From the NCBI RefSeq assembly GCF_037996765.1, contig NZ_JBBNAD010000006.1, forward strand, positions 186,001 through 250,000: a stretch of DNA of 64,000 nucleotides. Reading direction: 5' to 3'. A program made the position numbers and the translations under genes. Positions 7,326 to 15,733 of the stretch are shown here, piece by piece (positions within the stretch are counted from its first letter, which is position 1; the number at the start of each line of letters is the position of its first letter). The notes below the pieces were generated by a model. It saw nothing but the letters and a program-made list of their open reading frames with translations. It had not been told where the DNA came from and made no database searches. Source of the stretch: Bdellovibrio sp. GT3. GTDB lineage: Bacteria > Bdellovibrionota > Bdellovibrionia > Bdellovibrionales > Bdellovibrionaceae.

Positions 7326-10246
7326 TAAAGACCCAACTCTCTGGCAACTTCTTTTTTAATGAAAGCTTCCATCATATCGCCGATTTTAACGTCATTGTAG
7401 TTTTCAATGCCGATACCGCATTCGTAGCCTTGTGCCACTTCTTTAGCATCGTCTTTGAAACGTTTAAGCGATGAGATTTTGCCTTCGTAAATGATCTTAT
7501 CCTGACGAAGTAGACGGATCGAGTTGTTACGTTGAACTTTACCATCAAGTACGAAGCAACCAGCGATCGCTCCGATTTTAGGTACGTTGAACACGTTACG
7601 AACTTCCGCACGACCCATAACTTCTTCAACCATATCTGGAGTAAGAAGACCGGACATAGCGGCTTTCATTTGATCAATCAATTCGTACACGATCGAGTAA
7701 GTTCTGATGTCCACGCCCAATTGTTTCGCTTTAGCTTGTGCGCCCAAGTCAGGACGTACGTTGAAGCCCAAAACGATACCTTTGGAAGTATTCGCCAAAG
7801 TTACGTCATTCTCGTTGATACCACCGACAGCGGCGTGGATCACACGCACTTTAACTTCCGGAGTTACCAATTTACCAAGCATGCCGTTGATGGCCTCAAG
7901 AGAACCATGAACGTCTGCTTTCAAGATGATCGCAAGTTCTTTCACATCGCCTGATTTAACTTTAGAGAAGATCTCGTCCAAAGACATTTTTTGAGCAGGA
8001 ACATTCGCCGCTTTCGCTGCTTGTTCTTTTCTCAATGTAGACATCTCTTCAGCCGTTTTTTCATCAATAACGATGTCAAACTTATCACCCGCAGCTGGAA
8101 CACCATCAAGACCCAAGACTTCCACTGGAAGACCCGGACCGACAGATTCAACTCTTACGCCTTTATCATTCGTCAAAGAACGAACGCGGCCTTTCATTGT
8201 TCCTGCAACAAGGTACTGACCAACTGCCACAGTTCCGTCTTTAACCAGAAGTGTTGCAACAGGCCCTTTGCCTTTTTCCATTTTCGCTTCGATCACAAGA
8301 CCTGTGCCCGAACGTTTAGGATTGGCTTTCAATTCACCCACTTCAGCAAGCAACTTGATTTGTTCAAGAAGCTCTTTCAAGCCGGTTTTCTTAAGTGCTG
8401 AAACTTCCACGAAGATCGTGTTACCACCCCATTCTTCCGGGACGATTTCAAGTTCAGTCAATTGTTGTTTGATACGATCCGGATTTGCACCCGGTTTATC
8501 CATCTTATTCACAGCCACGATAATAGGTACGCCTGCTGCTTTCGCATGGTTAATAGATTCTTGCGTTTGCGGCATCATACCGTCATCCGCAGCTACCACG
8601 ATAACCGCGATATCTGTCGCGTTCGCACCACGAGTACGCATTGCCGTGAAGGCTTCGTGACCCGGAGTATCCAGGAACGTGATCAAAGAACCATCTTCAA
8701 TTTTTACAGAATATGCACCGATGTGCTGAGTGATACCGCCGGCTTCGCCTTTGGCAACGTCAGCATTGCGGATAGCATCCAACAAAGATGTTTTACCATG
8801 GTCAACGTGACCCATGATTGTAACAACCGGTGGACGAGTGATTTTGTCTGCATCCAATTCACCGAATGCAGTCTCAGTCGCAACGTCATCAGCTGTTTTG
8901 AATACGTTTTGTGCTTCCCAACCGAATTCAGGCACGATCAACGCGATCGTATCGAAATCCAAGTCAGTGTTCATGTTCGCCATCACACCATTCGTCATCA
9001 AAACTTTAACCAATTGCGGAGCTTTTAGGCCCATCGCCATCGCCAAGTCTGTCAGCTTCATGGAATTGTTCACTTTAACTACGCGCTTATGGGCAGCAGC
9101 TTTAGTGATTTGAGTTTTTTGACCTTGCTCCGTAACGATCTTCTTCTTTTTAGGTTGGAAGACCATTTCGCGCTTACGGAAATCAACGGCGTTGAAGCTC
9201 TTGATTTCTTCTTCTTTTTCTTTCTCACGAGCATTTTGACCCGCACCGAAAGCTGGTGGAGCCGCCGGAACAGGACCGCCAAAGCGCTTACGCTTGTCAA
9301 AGTCTTTATTCTGGAAGTGCCCAGCACCCTCTGCTGGTGGCATTTCCGGTGGAGCCTGTTGCGCTACAAACCCTGGACGGATATTGCGCGTTGGCGCACC
9401 ACCCGCTGGACGATTGAAACCACCCGGACGAGGACCTGTGAAAGATGCACTTGCACCACCACCTGAACGCGGCTGGAATCCACCTTGTGGGCGATCACCT
9501 TGCTGGCGTGGAGGAGCTTGTGTTTGAACGCGGGATAGATCCATACGTCCAATGATGTTTCTTTTCGGCGCAGATGCTGGAGTGGAAGAACTTGCAACAC
9601 CGCTTGTTCCCACAACAACTTCCTTCTTACGAGCCGCCGGAGCTTGTGGCGCCGGAGCCGCTGCTGCTGCCGGAGCTGCAGGTGCGGCCGCAGGTGCTTC
9701 TGTTTTCACAGGAGCCGGAGCCTCAACCTTCGCTTCAGCAACAGGTGCAACCGGAGTCGACTCTTGTTTTGCGACAAGCTTTTCCTCAACAACTGCCGGA
9801 GTTGGCTCTACCGCCTCTTCCTTGGCAACTGCTGCAGGTTTTTTAACTACAACACGAGTTGTTTTAGAAGCTTCTGTTTCCGCTTCCTCTTCAACGTCGG
9901 GTTTGGAAATAACTTTTGCTTTCGCTTCAACTGGAGCCGCTTCCTCTTTCGTCTTACGACGAATGACTTTAGCTGGAGCTGCTGCTGCTGCAGCCGCCTC
10001 AGCTTCCGCCGCTGCTGCCGCTACTTTTTTAGCTGGCGCTTTGCGAGTTGCTGCTTTTTTGGGTTTAGCTTCTTCAGCCGGCTTATCGCCACCACCCAAC
10101 TTAATTTTAATCTGCTCAAGAACCTGTGGATCCAACTCCGCCATATGACTCTTAATAGGCAAATTCCACTCGCGGATTTTGTCCATCAAGGCCAACGGGG
10201 TCATCCCGATTTCTTTTGCAAATTCAAAAACTTTTGGATTACTCAC
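7325..10246 (-). CDS. infB: Translation initiation factor IF-2
   Basis: A 973-residue GTPase that brings fMet-tRNA to the 30S P site. It has an IF2-N domain at residues 1-50 (KVFEFAKEIGMTPLALMDKI). Next comes a long low-complexity Ala/Pro/Lys/Glu linker (about 55-220) and a Gly/Arg/Pro-rich stretch (about 225-340). A second IF2-N-like segment follows (about 395-445), then the G domain with G1 GHVDHGKT (about 478-485), DTPGHE and NKMD, and domains II-IV. The start is GTG at 10244-10246 with GGGAGA 6 nt before it. The linker is longer and more alanine-rich than in E. coli. It lies 37 bp after nusA and overlaps rbfA by one base. Confidence 0.98.
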   Translation of the reverse strand: MSNPKVFEFAKEIGMTPLALMDKIREWNLPIKSHMAELDPQVLEQIKIKLGGGDKPAEEAKPKKAATRKAPAKKVAAAAAEAEAAAAAAAPAKVIRRKTKEEAAPVEAKAKVISKPDVEEEAETEASKTTRVVVKKPAAVAKEEAVEPTPAVVEEKLVAKQESTPVAPVAEAKVEAPAPVKTEAPAAAPAAPAAAAAPAPQAPAARKKEVVVGTSGVASSSTPASAPKRNIIGRMDLSRVQTQAPPRQQGDRPQGGFQPRSGGGASASFTGPRPGGFNRPAGGAPTRNIRPGFVAQQAPPEMPPAEGAGHFQNKDFDKRKRFGGPVPAAPPAFGAGQNAREKEKEEEIKSFNAVDFRKREMVFQPKKKKIVTEQGQKTQITKAAAHKRVVKVNNSMKLTDLAMAMGLKAPQLVKVLMTNGVMANMNTDLDFDTIALIVPEFGWEAQNVFKTADDVATETAFGELDADKITRPPVVTIMGHVDHGKTSLLDAIRNADVAKGEAGGITQHIGAYSVKIEDGSLITFLDTPGHEAFTAMRTRGANATDIAVIVVAADDGMMPQTQESINHAKAAGVPIIVAVNKMDKPGANPDRIKQQLTELEIVPEEWGGNTIFVEVSALKKTGLKELLEQIKLLAEVGELKANPKRSGTGLVIEAKMEKGKGPVATLLVKDGTVAVGQYLVAGTMKGRVRSLTNDKGVRVESVGPGLPVEVLGLDGVPAAGDKFDIVIDEKTAEEMSTLRKEQAAKAANVPAQKMSLDEIFSKVKSGDVKELAIILKADVHGSLEAINGMLGKLVTPEVKVRVIHAAVGGINENDVTLANTSKGIVLGFNVRPDLGAQAKAKQLGVDIRTYSIVYELIDQMKAAMSGLLTPDMVEEVMGRAEVRNVFNVPKIGAIAGCFVLDGKVQRNNSIRLLRQDKIIYEGKISSLKRFKDDAKEVAQGYECGIGIENYNDVKIGDMMEAFIKKEVARELGL

Positions 10247-10283
10247 TCAGTCTCCCTGTGTAGTAACTGTATCTTTAAAAAAT

Positions 10284-11681
10284 CTATTCTTCTTCAGCTT
10301 CTTGAGAGTTCAATTTCTGCAACTCTTGCTTCAACAATGCATCGGCTTGTGCCTTGGCAGACCCACCAGCTTTTGTCTCTTTTGCAGCAGATGGAGCTGT
10401 TGGAACCGGAGTGCCTTCAGACTCATACTTTTTAAGCAAAGCGTTTGCTTCGTTAGAAAGTTTTTCTGCCTTTTCAGGATCATCGTAACCTGGGATCGTC
10501 ATCAATTCCTGTACGCTCGCCTGAGCTACAGATTGGAATGAACCGAAGCCGGATTGGAAGATGTTTTGTGCCATAGTTTCGTTCATACCCGGGATCAACA
10601 TCAAATTGAAGATGGATTCCGCTGTACGAGAAGCCGCTGAAGACTCAGAAATGATGTCCAATTTCCAAGTTGTCAATTTAGCTGCCAAGCGAACGTTTTG
10701 ACCACGTTTACCGATTGCCAATGACAATTGAGAGTCTGGAACAACGATTTCCATTTCACGATTTGTATCATCAAGGAATACGCGGGAGATTTCAGCCGGA
10801 GCCAAAGCGTTCACCGCGAAACGAGTGATATCCTCGTCCCAAGGAACGATATCGATTTTCTCACCACGAAGTTCCTGTACGATGTTTTGTACACGGGAAC
10901 CCTTCATACCAACGCAAGCCCCTACTGGATCTACAGTGGAGTCATTGGAACGAACTGCGATTTTAGCACGTTGGCCTGGCTCACGAGCCGCCGCCATGAT
11001 CTCAACCACACCGTCATAAATCTCTGGAACTTCCATTTCGAAAAGTTTCATCAAGTAACGCTCGTCTGCACGAGACATGATGATCTGAGGACCACGAGTG
11101 GTTTGACGAACTTCAGACAAGTAACCTTGAATACGGTCACCTGGTTTGTATTGCTCACCTGGGATTTGTTCACGAGGCGGGATGTATGCCTCAGAACGGC
11201 CCAAATCGACAACGATCGCGCCTTTTTCAACACGACGAGCGATACCGGAAGCGATTTCGCCTTTGCGCTCTTCGAATTCAGTAAAGATGATGGAGCGTTC
11301 AGCATCACGCACTTTTTGCATGATGATTTGTTTCGCTGTTTGCGCAGCGATACGGCCCAAATCAGAAGCTTCCAATTTGATACCGATAGAATCGTCCATT
11401 TGAACGTTTGGATCCAATTTAACTGCGTCGTCGTAAGTAATCTCTACTTCTTCGTCGACGAATTTTTCACGAGGAACTACTTCTTTGAACTCAAACAATT
11501 CAACTTCGCCAGTCTCTTCATTGTATGCCGCTTCGATTTCACGGTAAGTACCGTACTTTTTACGGGCTGCTACAAGCATACCTTGAGTGATTGCATCGAT
11601 AACGACCTGTTTGTCGATACCTTTGTCTTTACCAACTTGCTCAATCACTTTGGAAAGATCTGAAAACATATTTTCAGCCAT
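10284..11681 (-). CDS. nusA: Transcription termination/antitermination protein NusA
   Basis: This 465-residue protein binds RNA polymerase and modulates pausing, termination and antitermination. The order is an N-terminal RNAP-binding domain (1-125), S1 (about 130-200, with GIARRVEKGAIVVDLGR), KH1 (about 228-290, DPVGACVGMKGSRVQNI) and KH2 (about 300-345, LAIGKRGQNVRLAAKL). A C-terminal helix-hairpin-helix-like segment follows (about 365-410, LMLIPGMNETMAQNIF and MTIPGYDDPEKAEKL). The tail is Ala/Lys/Glu-rich. ATG 11681 has an AGAGGA site. It is 12 bp after rimP, as in most bacteria. Confidence 0.98.
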   Translation of the reverse strand: MAENMFSDLSKVIEQVGKDKGIDKQVVIDAITQGMLVAARKKYGTYREIEAAYNEETGEVELFEFKEVVPREKFVDEEVEITYDDAVKLDPNVQMDDSIGIKLEASDLGRIAAQTAKQIIMQKVRDAERSIIFTEFEERKGEIASGIARRVEKGAIVVDLGRSEAYIPPREQIPGEQYKPGDRIQGYLSEVRQTTRGPQIIMSRADERYLMKLFEMEVPEIYDGVVEIMAAAREPGQRAKIAVRSNDSTVDPVGACVGMKGSRVQNIVQELRGEKIDIVPWDEDITRFAVNALAPAEISRVFLDDTNREMEIVVPDSQLSLAIGKRGQNVRLAAKLTTWKLDIISESSAASRTAESIFNLMLIPGMNETMAQNIFQSGFGSFQSVAQASVQELMTIPGYDDPEKAEKLSNEANALLKKYESEGTPVPTAPSAAKETKAGGSAKAQADALLKQELQKLNSQEAEEE

Positions 11682-11693
11682 GGCTCATCCTCT

Positions 11694-12218
11694 CTACTTT
11701 TTTTGACCTTTAGTAACTTCAAATAAAACTTTAGCTTTTTCGATCATCGCGTACGGGATTTTGATCTCGACGTCTTTGACCACGAAACGCACACCTTGAT
11801 CGTCAGCGGACTCAATAACTTCCTCGACGGTCTTAACGGCCTTCCATTTTTTATCTGTCACACCCATGCTCTCTAAAGATTTGGATGTTTTCAGATATAC
11901 TTTTTTGCCCACGGCTTTTTGAAAATGCCATGGTTTCACCAGATGACGTTCCAAACCCGGACTGGAAACTTCCAACGCGTAAGCCGCACCCGGGATGATG
12001 TCCTCATCCTTTTCCAACACTTCGTTCAATGCCTTGGAGACATTCGAGCAATCTTCAAGACTGATCCCGCCTTCGTCTTCCTTATCAATGAACAAACGCA
12101 AAGTACGCCCTTTGCCCATGCCTACGAACTCAATATCGTAAAGCAGGCAGCCATTTGCTTTGGCAGCATCATTTGCGATTTTTTCTACTTGATCTAACCA
12201 AGAGGGTCTCTCAGACAT
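11694..12218 (-). CDS. rimP: Ribosome maturation factor RimP
   Basis: This 174-residue protein is needed for 30S maturation. Visible features are the N-terminal GCLLYDIEFVGMGKGRTLRLFID block, the EDCSNVSKALNEVLEKDE segment and YALEVSSPGLERHLVKPWHF, which is the most conserved RimP stretch. The C-terminal SH3-like part ends in lysines. The start ATG 12218 has AAGGAAG about 8 nt upstream. It is the first gene of the rimP-nusA-infB-rbfA-truB-rpsO-pnp-M16-dut unit. Its promoter must lie in 12219-12409. Confidence 0.95.
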   Translation of the reverse strand: MSERPSWLDQVEKIANDAAKANGCLLYDIEFVGMGKGRTLRLFIDKEDEGGISLEDCSNVSKALNEVLEKDEDIIPGAAYALEVSSPGLERHLVKPWHFQKAVGKKVYLKTSKSLESMGVTDKKWKAVKTVEEVIESADDQGVRFVVKDVEIKIPYAMIEKAKVLFEVTKGQKK

Positions 12219-12409
12219 CTCTTCACTTCCTTTAACTTCAGCCCACCAACCCCGTACGGGTGGTTTCAGCTTACTAATGAAGTGACTCCTGCTAAAAGCC
12301 GTTGGGAAATATCCAACTGGGCCTGCAGCGTGTACCTGCTCAAACGCTTAAAGCGTATCTGGCATGCACATCCCGTTTTGTCCGAGGAACTCAAAAAGAA
12401 TTCAGTGGC
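12219..12409 (-). promoter_or_regulatory. Leader/promoter region of the rimP-nusA operon
   Basis: This 191-bp region has no gene. It holds a 13-nt palindrome ACGCTTAAAGCGT (12344-12356), a stem GTTGG/CCAAC (12301-12317) and a short ACCC/GGGT stem near 12251-12263. Together these give a structured untranslated leader on the minus strand. I cannot assign a confident -35/-10 pair. Confidence 0.4.
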
Positions 12410-12436
12410 AAAAAAAAATGGGCCTGTAGGGCCCAT
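12410..12436 (-). terminator. Intrinsic terminator of the rimI-like unit
   Basis: ATGGGCC (12418-12424) pairs with GGCCCAT (12430-12436) around a 5-nt loop. On the minus strand the stem is followed by an uninterrupted U-tract (A-tract 12410-12418 on the plus strand). It insulates the rimP operon from the upstream acetyltransferase gene. Confidence 0.85.
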
Positions 12437-12510
12437 CGAACGTCCTTAAACTAGCAAAAAAATCGAACCAGTGCAAGGACTTATCTGGTCCAAGGTCAGC
12501 AGCAGCCCAT

Positions 12511-12948
12511 TCAGGGACAGGAATAAAGCAAAGCCGTGGCCCCATCCTTATAATAGCGAGGACGTCGCCCATTCAATTTAAACCCGAGCTTTTCATACAA
12601 TTTTTGCGCTGATTCATTGTTTTCATGCACTTCCAACCACAGCTCACGACCCTGACCCTTTGCAGCAATCATATAGCCAATTAGCTTTTCCATCAGTCCG
12701 CGGCGCTGAAATTGAGGATGCGTCGCCACCAAAGAAATCTCCCAAGCGCCTGGTACTTCCCGGTACAAAACAAACCCAGCCAACTCCTCACCCTCAAAAA
12801 TCCCCACGCCCTCTGCCGTGGCCATCTCGGCCCCCAGCATATCCGCCGGCCAATAAAACTGCGGGAGCAATCCCGCCTGGGCGTGAATAGCCTCCACCAA
12901 GGCCCGCATTGCTGGTTTATGAGGTGTATATAAAGATTCGATTTTCAT
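12511..12948 (-). CDS. GNAT acetyltransferase, RimI-like
   Basis: This 145-residue protein has a complete GNAT fold. The acetyl-CoA loop lies in SLVATHPQFQRRGLMEKLI (about residues 71-89), where the usual G-x-G/A ends in Met. The following ELWLEVHENNESAQKLYEKLGFK segment is the standard beta5-alpha4 region. The pattern is closest to RimI, which acetylates the N-terminus of ribosomal protein S18. Without a search the substrate cannot be fixed, so I leave the symbol empty. It follows the SurA-N-like gene by 7 bp and ends at the terminator 12410-12436. Confidence 0.8.
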   Translation of the reverse strand: MKIESLYTPHKPAMRALVEAIHAQAGLLPQFYWPADMLGAEMATAEGVGIFEGEELAGFVLYREVPGAWEISLVATHPQFQRRGLMEKLIGYMIAAKGQGRELWLEVHENNESAQKLYEKLGFKLNGRRPRYYKDGATALLYSCP

Positions 12949-12955
12949 GATCGCC

Positions 12956-13582
12956 CTAGATAAAGTTTCTGACCTTGTATTTGCGCTTCATCAACTCAAA
13001 CCATGCGCGCAAACGCTCTTCCAGCTGTTGCTGTCCCAGGAAAGTTTTGATGCTGTCACGGATCTCCGCGAACGGTGTGCTGCCGAATTTGCTGCGATTC
13101 TTTTGATAGTACTCGTAGGCATCGACGTTGGAAACAATCCCCGCCATGGAGCCGGTTTTAAACTTCATAAAACTTTTCGCCACAAGCTTGCGATCCGTGA
13201 ACCTTTTCACTTCGGCTGCCGTTGGTTGAAGCTGATTCCAATAGGTTTTACCAGAGGCGGTTCTTTCCACTTTGACTATCGCCTCATCCAACTCCGCCAC
13301 AGAGGCTGTACCGACATTGAAAGTCGCAGCTTCCATGGCCACCACGGCCTCCAACAGGACAGCGGTCACGTGATTGCGGAACTCCTTGGATTCAGGCCCG
13401 GTTTCCATCAATGCAGTCGATTTTTTATCTTTGGGAGGAAAAAGAATGTGATCAATCACCGTCGTGATTTGCACTTCACGGCTGGTGATCACATAGTCCC
13501 CGACCTGCCCCACGGTTTCAGAAACCACATTGGCAGCCAAGGCTGGTACGGCAAAAAACAGGGAAAGGATCAGGATGCGCAT
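12956..13582 (-). CDS. Secreted protein resembling the SurA N-terminal chaperone domain
   Basis: The protein has 208 residues with a short signal peptide, MRILILSLFFAVPALA, then VGDYVITSREVQ. That opening is typical of SurA/PpiC-type periplasmic chaperones, whose mature chains often begin with such a VGDxVIT segment. The rest is helical and ends in a basic LEERLRAWFELMKRKYKVR segment. No parvulin (PPIase) domain is present. I chose ATG 13582 because the longer frame (to 13636) would run through the terminator at 13616-13649 and hide the signal peptide. The role is inferred: a periplasmic chaperone for outer-membrane proteins, perhaps the barrel encoded just upstream. Confidence 0.6.
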   Translation of the reverse strand: MRILILSLFFAVPALAANVVSETVGQVGDYVITSREVQITTVIDHILFPPKDKKSTALMETGPESKEFRNHVTAVLLEAVVAMEAATFNVGTASVAELDEAIVKVERTASGKTYWNQLQPTAAEVKRFTDRKLVAKSFMKFKTGSMAGIVSNVDAYEYYQKNRSKFGSTPFAEIRDSIKTFLGQQQLEERLRAWFELMKRKYKVRNFI

Positions 13583-13615
13583 GGACTTATTGTACCGAAG
13601 CGCCGGGCTTTGTCC

Positions 13616-13649
13616 AAAAAAAAAGCGGAGCCCCATTACAGGACTCCGC
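13616..13649 (-). terminator. Intrinsic terminator after the outer-membrane barrel gene
   Basis: GCGGAG (13625-13630) pairs with CTCCGC (13644-13649), with partial extra pairing inside. On the minus strand it is followed by nine U residues (13616-13624). It lies 29 bp past the stop of the gene at 13678-14874. Confidence 0.8.
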
Positions 13650-13677
13650 CACCACTGAGAGATATTTTCGGAAAATA

Positions 13678-14874
13678 CTAGAAATTCATGCGACCGGAAA
13701 CTGTCATTACGTAGTATTGCAGTTTTTCGATCGGATTCGTGTTGTTATATTCGTTCCACGCAGAGTTGTAGTTGCTGCCGTAGTTAATACGGCTGGAAAG
13801 ATTCCACATATATCTGAAGTCCAAACCAATAGAGTACTTCGGAGAGAACTCTAGGTCAGCACCCACCAACGCACCAAAGTCTACTGCATGTGAATTCACA
13901 TCAGAGTTTGAGTTGTTGTATGAGTTCATGTAAGCGTAGCTGTTTTTCATTTCGTAAGTTCTGTAAGAGTAAGCCGCGATACCACCGATTACTGGCTTCA
14001 CGATACCATCAAAGAACTGGATTTTAGCTGCCAACGCACCTGTGTATTGATTCACATCAACGCCATTTTGGTTGTTATAGATATTGCCATACCAATTTTG
14101 GTTCACGGAGTAGTTCGAGTAAAGGAAAGAACCCTCGATGATGAAACCATCAACTTTGCTACCAAACGCTACACCAAGAGCATAGTTGCCCTTAACGTTG
14201 GAAACATCTGGATAGTCACCCATACCAACTAGACCGGAAACGTATTTGCTACGAACTGGCTCTTCTGGTTTGTTTTTTTCCAAAGATGCTGCCATTTCCT
14301 GGCGAACGATTTCGCGAGTTGCAGAATCATCAGTCACTTGTTTTTCAACGATAATAGGAGCCGGAGCCGCTACGGGTGCCACCACTACTGGAGCTACCGG
14401 TTGCTGAACTGGAACCTGTTGCGCTTGATTTAGATTGTTGAATTTATCACCGAACAATACGTCAGCACGGCGTTTTTCATCTTCCATGCGGGATTGCTCA
14501 AGTTTTTCCACGATTTTTTGTTCAGTTTGAACTTCAGCATCCTGACGGCTCTTACGGATGGATTCCGCACGAGACTCCGCCAATGGAGAAGCTTCAATAA
14601 CAGTCGTAGGCTGTTTTTGAACCTGCTGAGTCGCCGCAGTGGCCTGAGCCGCCTGAGCTGGGGAGTTAATAATATAGATAGGTTGTGGCTTAACCGTTTG
14701 CACTTCACCTTGTGCTGCCGCTGGCAACGCAGTTTGTGTGCTTACAACCTGTGGTGTCGTCTGCTTGGAATACATAGCATCCAATTCAGCATCAACATCA
14801 CCTTCTAGGGATTGAGCTAACGCAAATACTGGCGCCATGCTCAAAGCCGCAAGGACATAGAAATACTTTTTCAT
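13678..14874 (-). CDS. Outer-membrane beta-barrel protein with long coiled periplasmic region
   Basis: The protein has 398 residues. It starts with a signal peptide (MKKYFYVLAALSMAPVFALA, cut after A-Q). Then comes an Ala/Gln/Pro-rich, partly coiled region (about 25-200, with charged helix ESIRKSRQDAEVQTEQKIVEKLEQ). The C-terminal half (about 210-398) has alternating aromatic beta strands and ends ...YYVMTVSGRMNF, a classic C-terminal Phe barrel signature. It is probably an 8-stranded OmpA/OmpX-like barrel. The ATG has a GAGGAGA site. It is monocistronic by the terminator behind it. Function unknown; adhesion or envelope structure is possible. Confidence 0.75.
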   Translation of the reverse strand: MKKYFYVLAALSMAPVFALAQSLEGDVDAELDAMYSKQTTPQVVSTQTALPAAAQGEVQTVKPQPIYIINSPAQAAQATAATQQVQKQPTTVIEASPLAESRAESIRKSRQDAEVQTEQKIVEKLEQSRMEDEKRRADVLFGDKFNNLNQAQQVPVQQPVAPVVVAPVAAPAPIIVEKQVTDDSATREIVRQEMAASLEKNKPEEPVRSKYVSGLVGMGDYPDVSNVKGNYALGVAFGSKVDGFIIEGSFLYSNYSVNQNWYGNIYNNQNGVDVNQYTGALAAKIQFFDGIVKPVIGGIAAYSYRTYEMKNSYAYMNSYNNSNSDVNSHAVDFGALVGADLEFSPKYSIGLDFRYMWNLSSRINYGSNYNSAWNEYNNTNPIEKLQYYVMTVSGRMNF

Positions 14875-15203
14875 ACAGTCTCCTCAGTGTGGTTTCTTGG
14901 AACCTTTTTTAATCGAAACCCTGTAAAGCAAGGCCAGTGCCAACAGGGACGGATTTCGGCCTCATCGTGTAAACTATTGAAATCTTGGGATTTAGGGCCT
15001 CAAAGCAGTCCGGGTTTGTTTGCCGGGTTGAATAAAGAAGTGACAACTCTTAGAGCGGTTCCTGAAATCCTTTCAAACTGGGGTCATTTTGGCCAGGGGT
15101 GGCAAACCCGCTGAAAAAGAGGGCAAAAACGCAGAAAAATTAGGGCTTTTTAAAAAATATGTTGAGGATGAAGGCCATCTAATATTACAAAGATCACCTC
15201 ACT
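14875..15203. other. Non-coding divergent region before tRNA-Leu
   Basis: This 329-bp stretch lies between the divergent barrel gene and the tRNA. The open frames in it lack Shine-Dalgarno sequences and protein-like composition. It should hold the promoters of both neighbours, but I cannot place them convincingly. No repeat or strong hairpin was seen. Confidence 0.4.
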
Positions 15204-15285
15204 GCGGGTGTGGTGAAATGGTAGACACAGAAGATTCAAAATCTTCCGCGAAAGCATGGGGGTTCAAGTCCCTCCACCCGCACCA
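15204..15285 (+). tRNA. tRNA-Leu (anticodon CAA)
   Basis: The acceptor stem GCGGGTG (15204-15210) pairs with CACCCGC (15275-15281). It is followed by discriminator A and an encoded CCA (15283-15285). The anticodon stem GAAGA/TCTTC encloses the loop TTCAAAA, so the anticodon is CAA (codon UUG). The D-arm GGTGAAATGGTAGACAC, the long variable arm and the T-arm GGTTCAAGTCC are all typical of a class II leucine tRNA. Confidence 0.97.
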
Positions 15286-15310
15286 AATCTTCTTCGGAAG
15301 TAATAAATCA

Positions 15311-15337
15311 AGCTGACCTTCGAGTCGGCTTTTTTTA
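15311..15337 (+). terminator. Intrinsic terminator of tRNA-Leu
   Basis: AGCTGAC (15311-15317) pairs with GTCGGCT (15324-15330), with one G-U pair and the loop CTTCGA. A run of T follows. It is 25 bp past the tRNA CCA end on the same strand. Confidence 0.85.
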
Positions 15338-15376
15338 TGCCCAAAATCTGCCGGCAATGTGGCGGCGGGCGTAGTT

Positions 15377-15436
15377 CCTCTCGCCAAAAATAGCGAAGGC
15401 ACTGATTTTAAGTCAGTGCCATTCTATAGTGACTCT
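15377..15436 (+). repeat. Two-hairpin direct repeat, copy 1
   Basis: This 60-bp unit starts CCTCTCGCCAAAAATAGCGA and is repeated at 15633-15692 with only a few changes. It holds two stems in a row: TCGC/GCGA around CAAAAATA, then the perfect 8-bp GGCACTGA/TCAGTGCC around TTTTAAG. The second stem looks like a terminator or an anticodon arm, but no tRNA surrounds it. Between the copies lies a CACCCG/CGGGTG stem (15499-15513), and GCGGGTGTGG (15507-15516) matches the first ten bases of the tRNA. Confidence 0.65.
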
Positions 15437-15632
15437 ATCAAGAATGCAGGGCTCCCCGCCCGAATGGGGCTAACCAAGACTACTCCGTCGCGCTGCCGCA
15501 CCCGTAGCGGGTGTGGATATAAGAATAGCCACAACACAAATATCTATTGGGTCGAAACGGATCAAAAAAAACCCACTTCATGACCAGCGAGGCGGCTGCC
15601 TTTTTGAAGATACCATAAAGACCGGGATGAAG

Positions 15633-15692
15633 CCTCTCGCCAAAAACAGCGAAGGCACTGATTTTAAGTCAGTGCCTTTTGATAGTGATTCT
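15633..15692 (+). repeat. Two-hairpin direct repeat, copy 2
   Basis: This is the second copy of the unit at 15377-15436. Both stems are unchanged: TCGC/GCGA and GGCACTGA/TCAGTGCC. The differences fall in the first loop (T to C) and in the segment after the second stem, where the second copy has a longer T-run. The copies are 256 bp apart, in the 448-bp gene-free stretch between tRNA-Leu and the PAN-domain gene. Confidence 0.65.
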
Positions 15693-15733
15693 GTCTAAGT
15701 CTCAAGTGATTACGATTCAACTGGGTGATCGGA

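Noticed and set aside
9552-10148. Ala/Ser/Thr-rich frame opposite the infB linker, and the linker as a possible DNA repeat
   Set aside because: The low complexity comes from the Ala/Pro/Lys-rich IF-2 linker. No true DNA repeat unit is present.
10728-11663. A 311-residue open frame opposite nusA
   Set aside because: Antisense shadow of a conserved gene, with Phe/Asp/Thr-rich composition typical of reverse reading.
13583-13636. N-terminal extension of the SurA-N-like gene
   Set aside because: It would span a strong terminator and hide a clear signal peptide at 13582.
15399-15422. Second stem of the repeat as a tRNA anticodon arm
   Set aside because: The loop would give an anticodon that reads a stop codon, and no acceptor, D- or T-arm surrounds it.
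15359-15583. Open frames reading ...KNSEGTDFKSVPF... in both repeat copies
   Set aside because: The same peptide arises because the DNA element is duplicated; stems are conserved and no SD or protein-like context exists.
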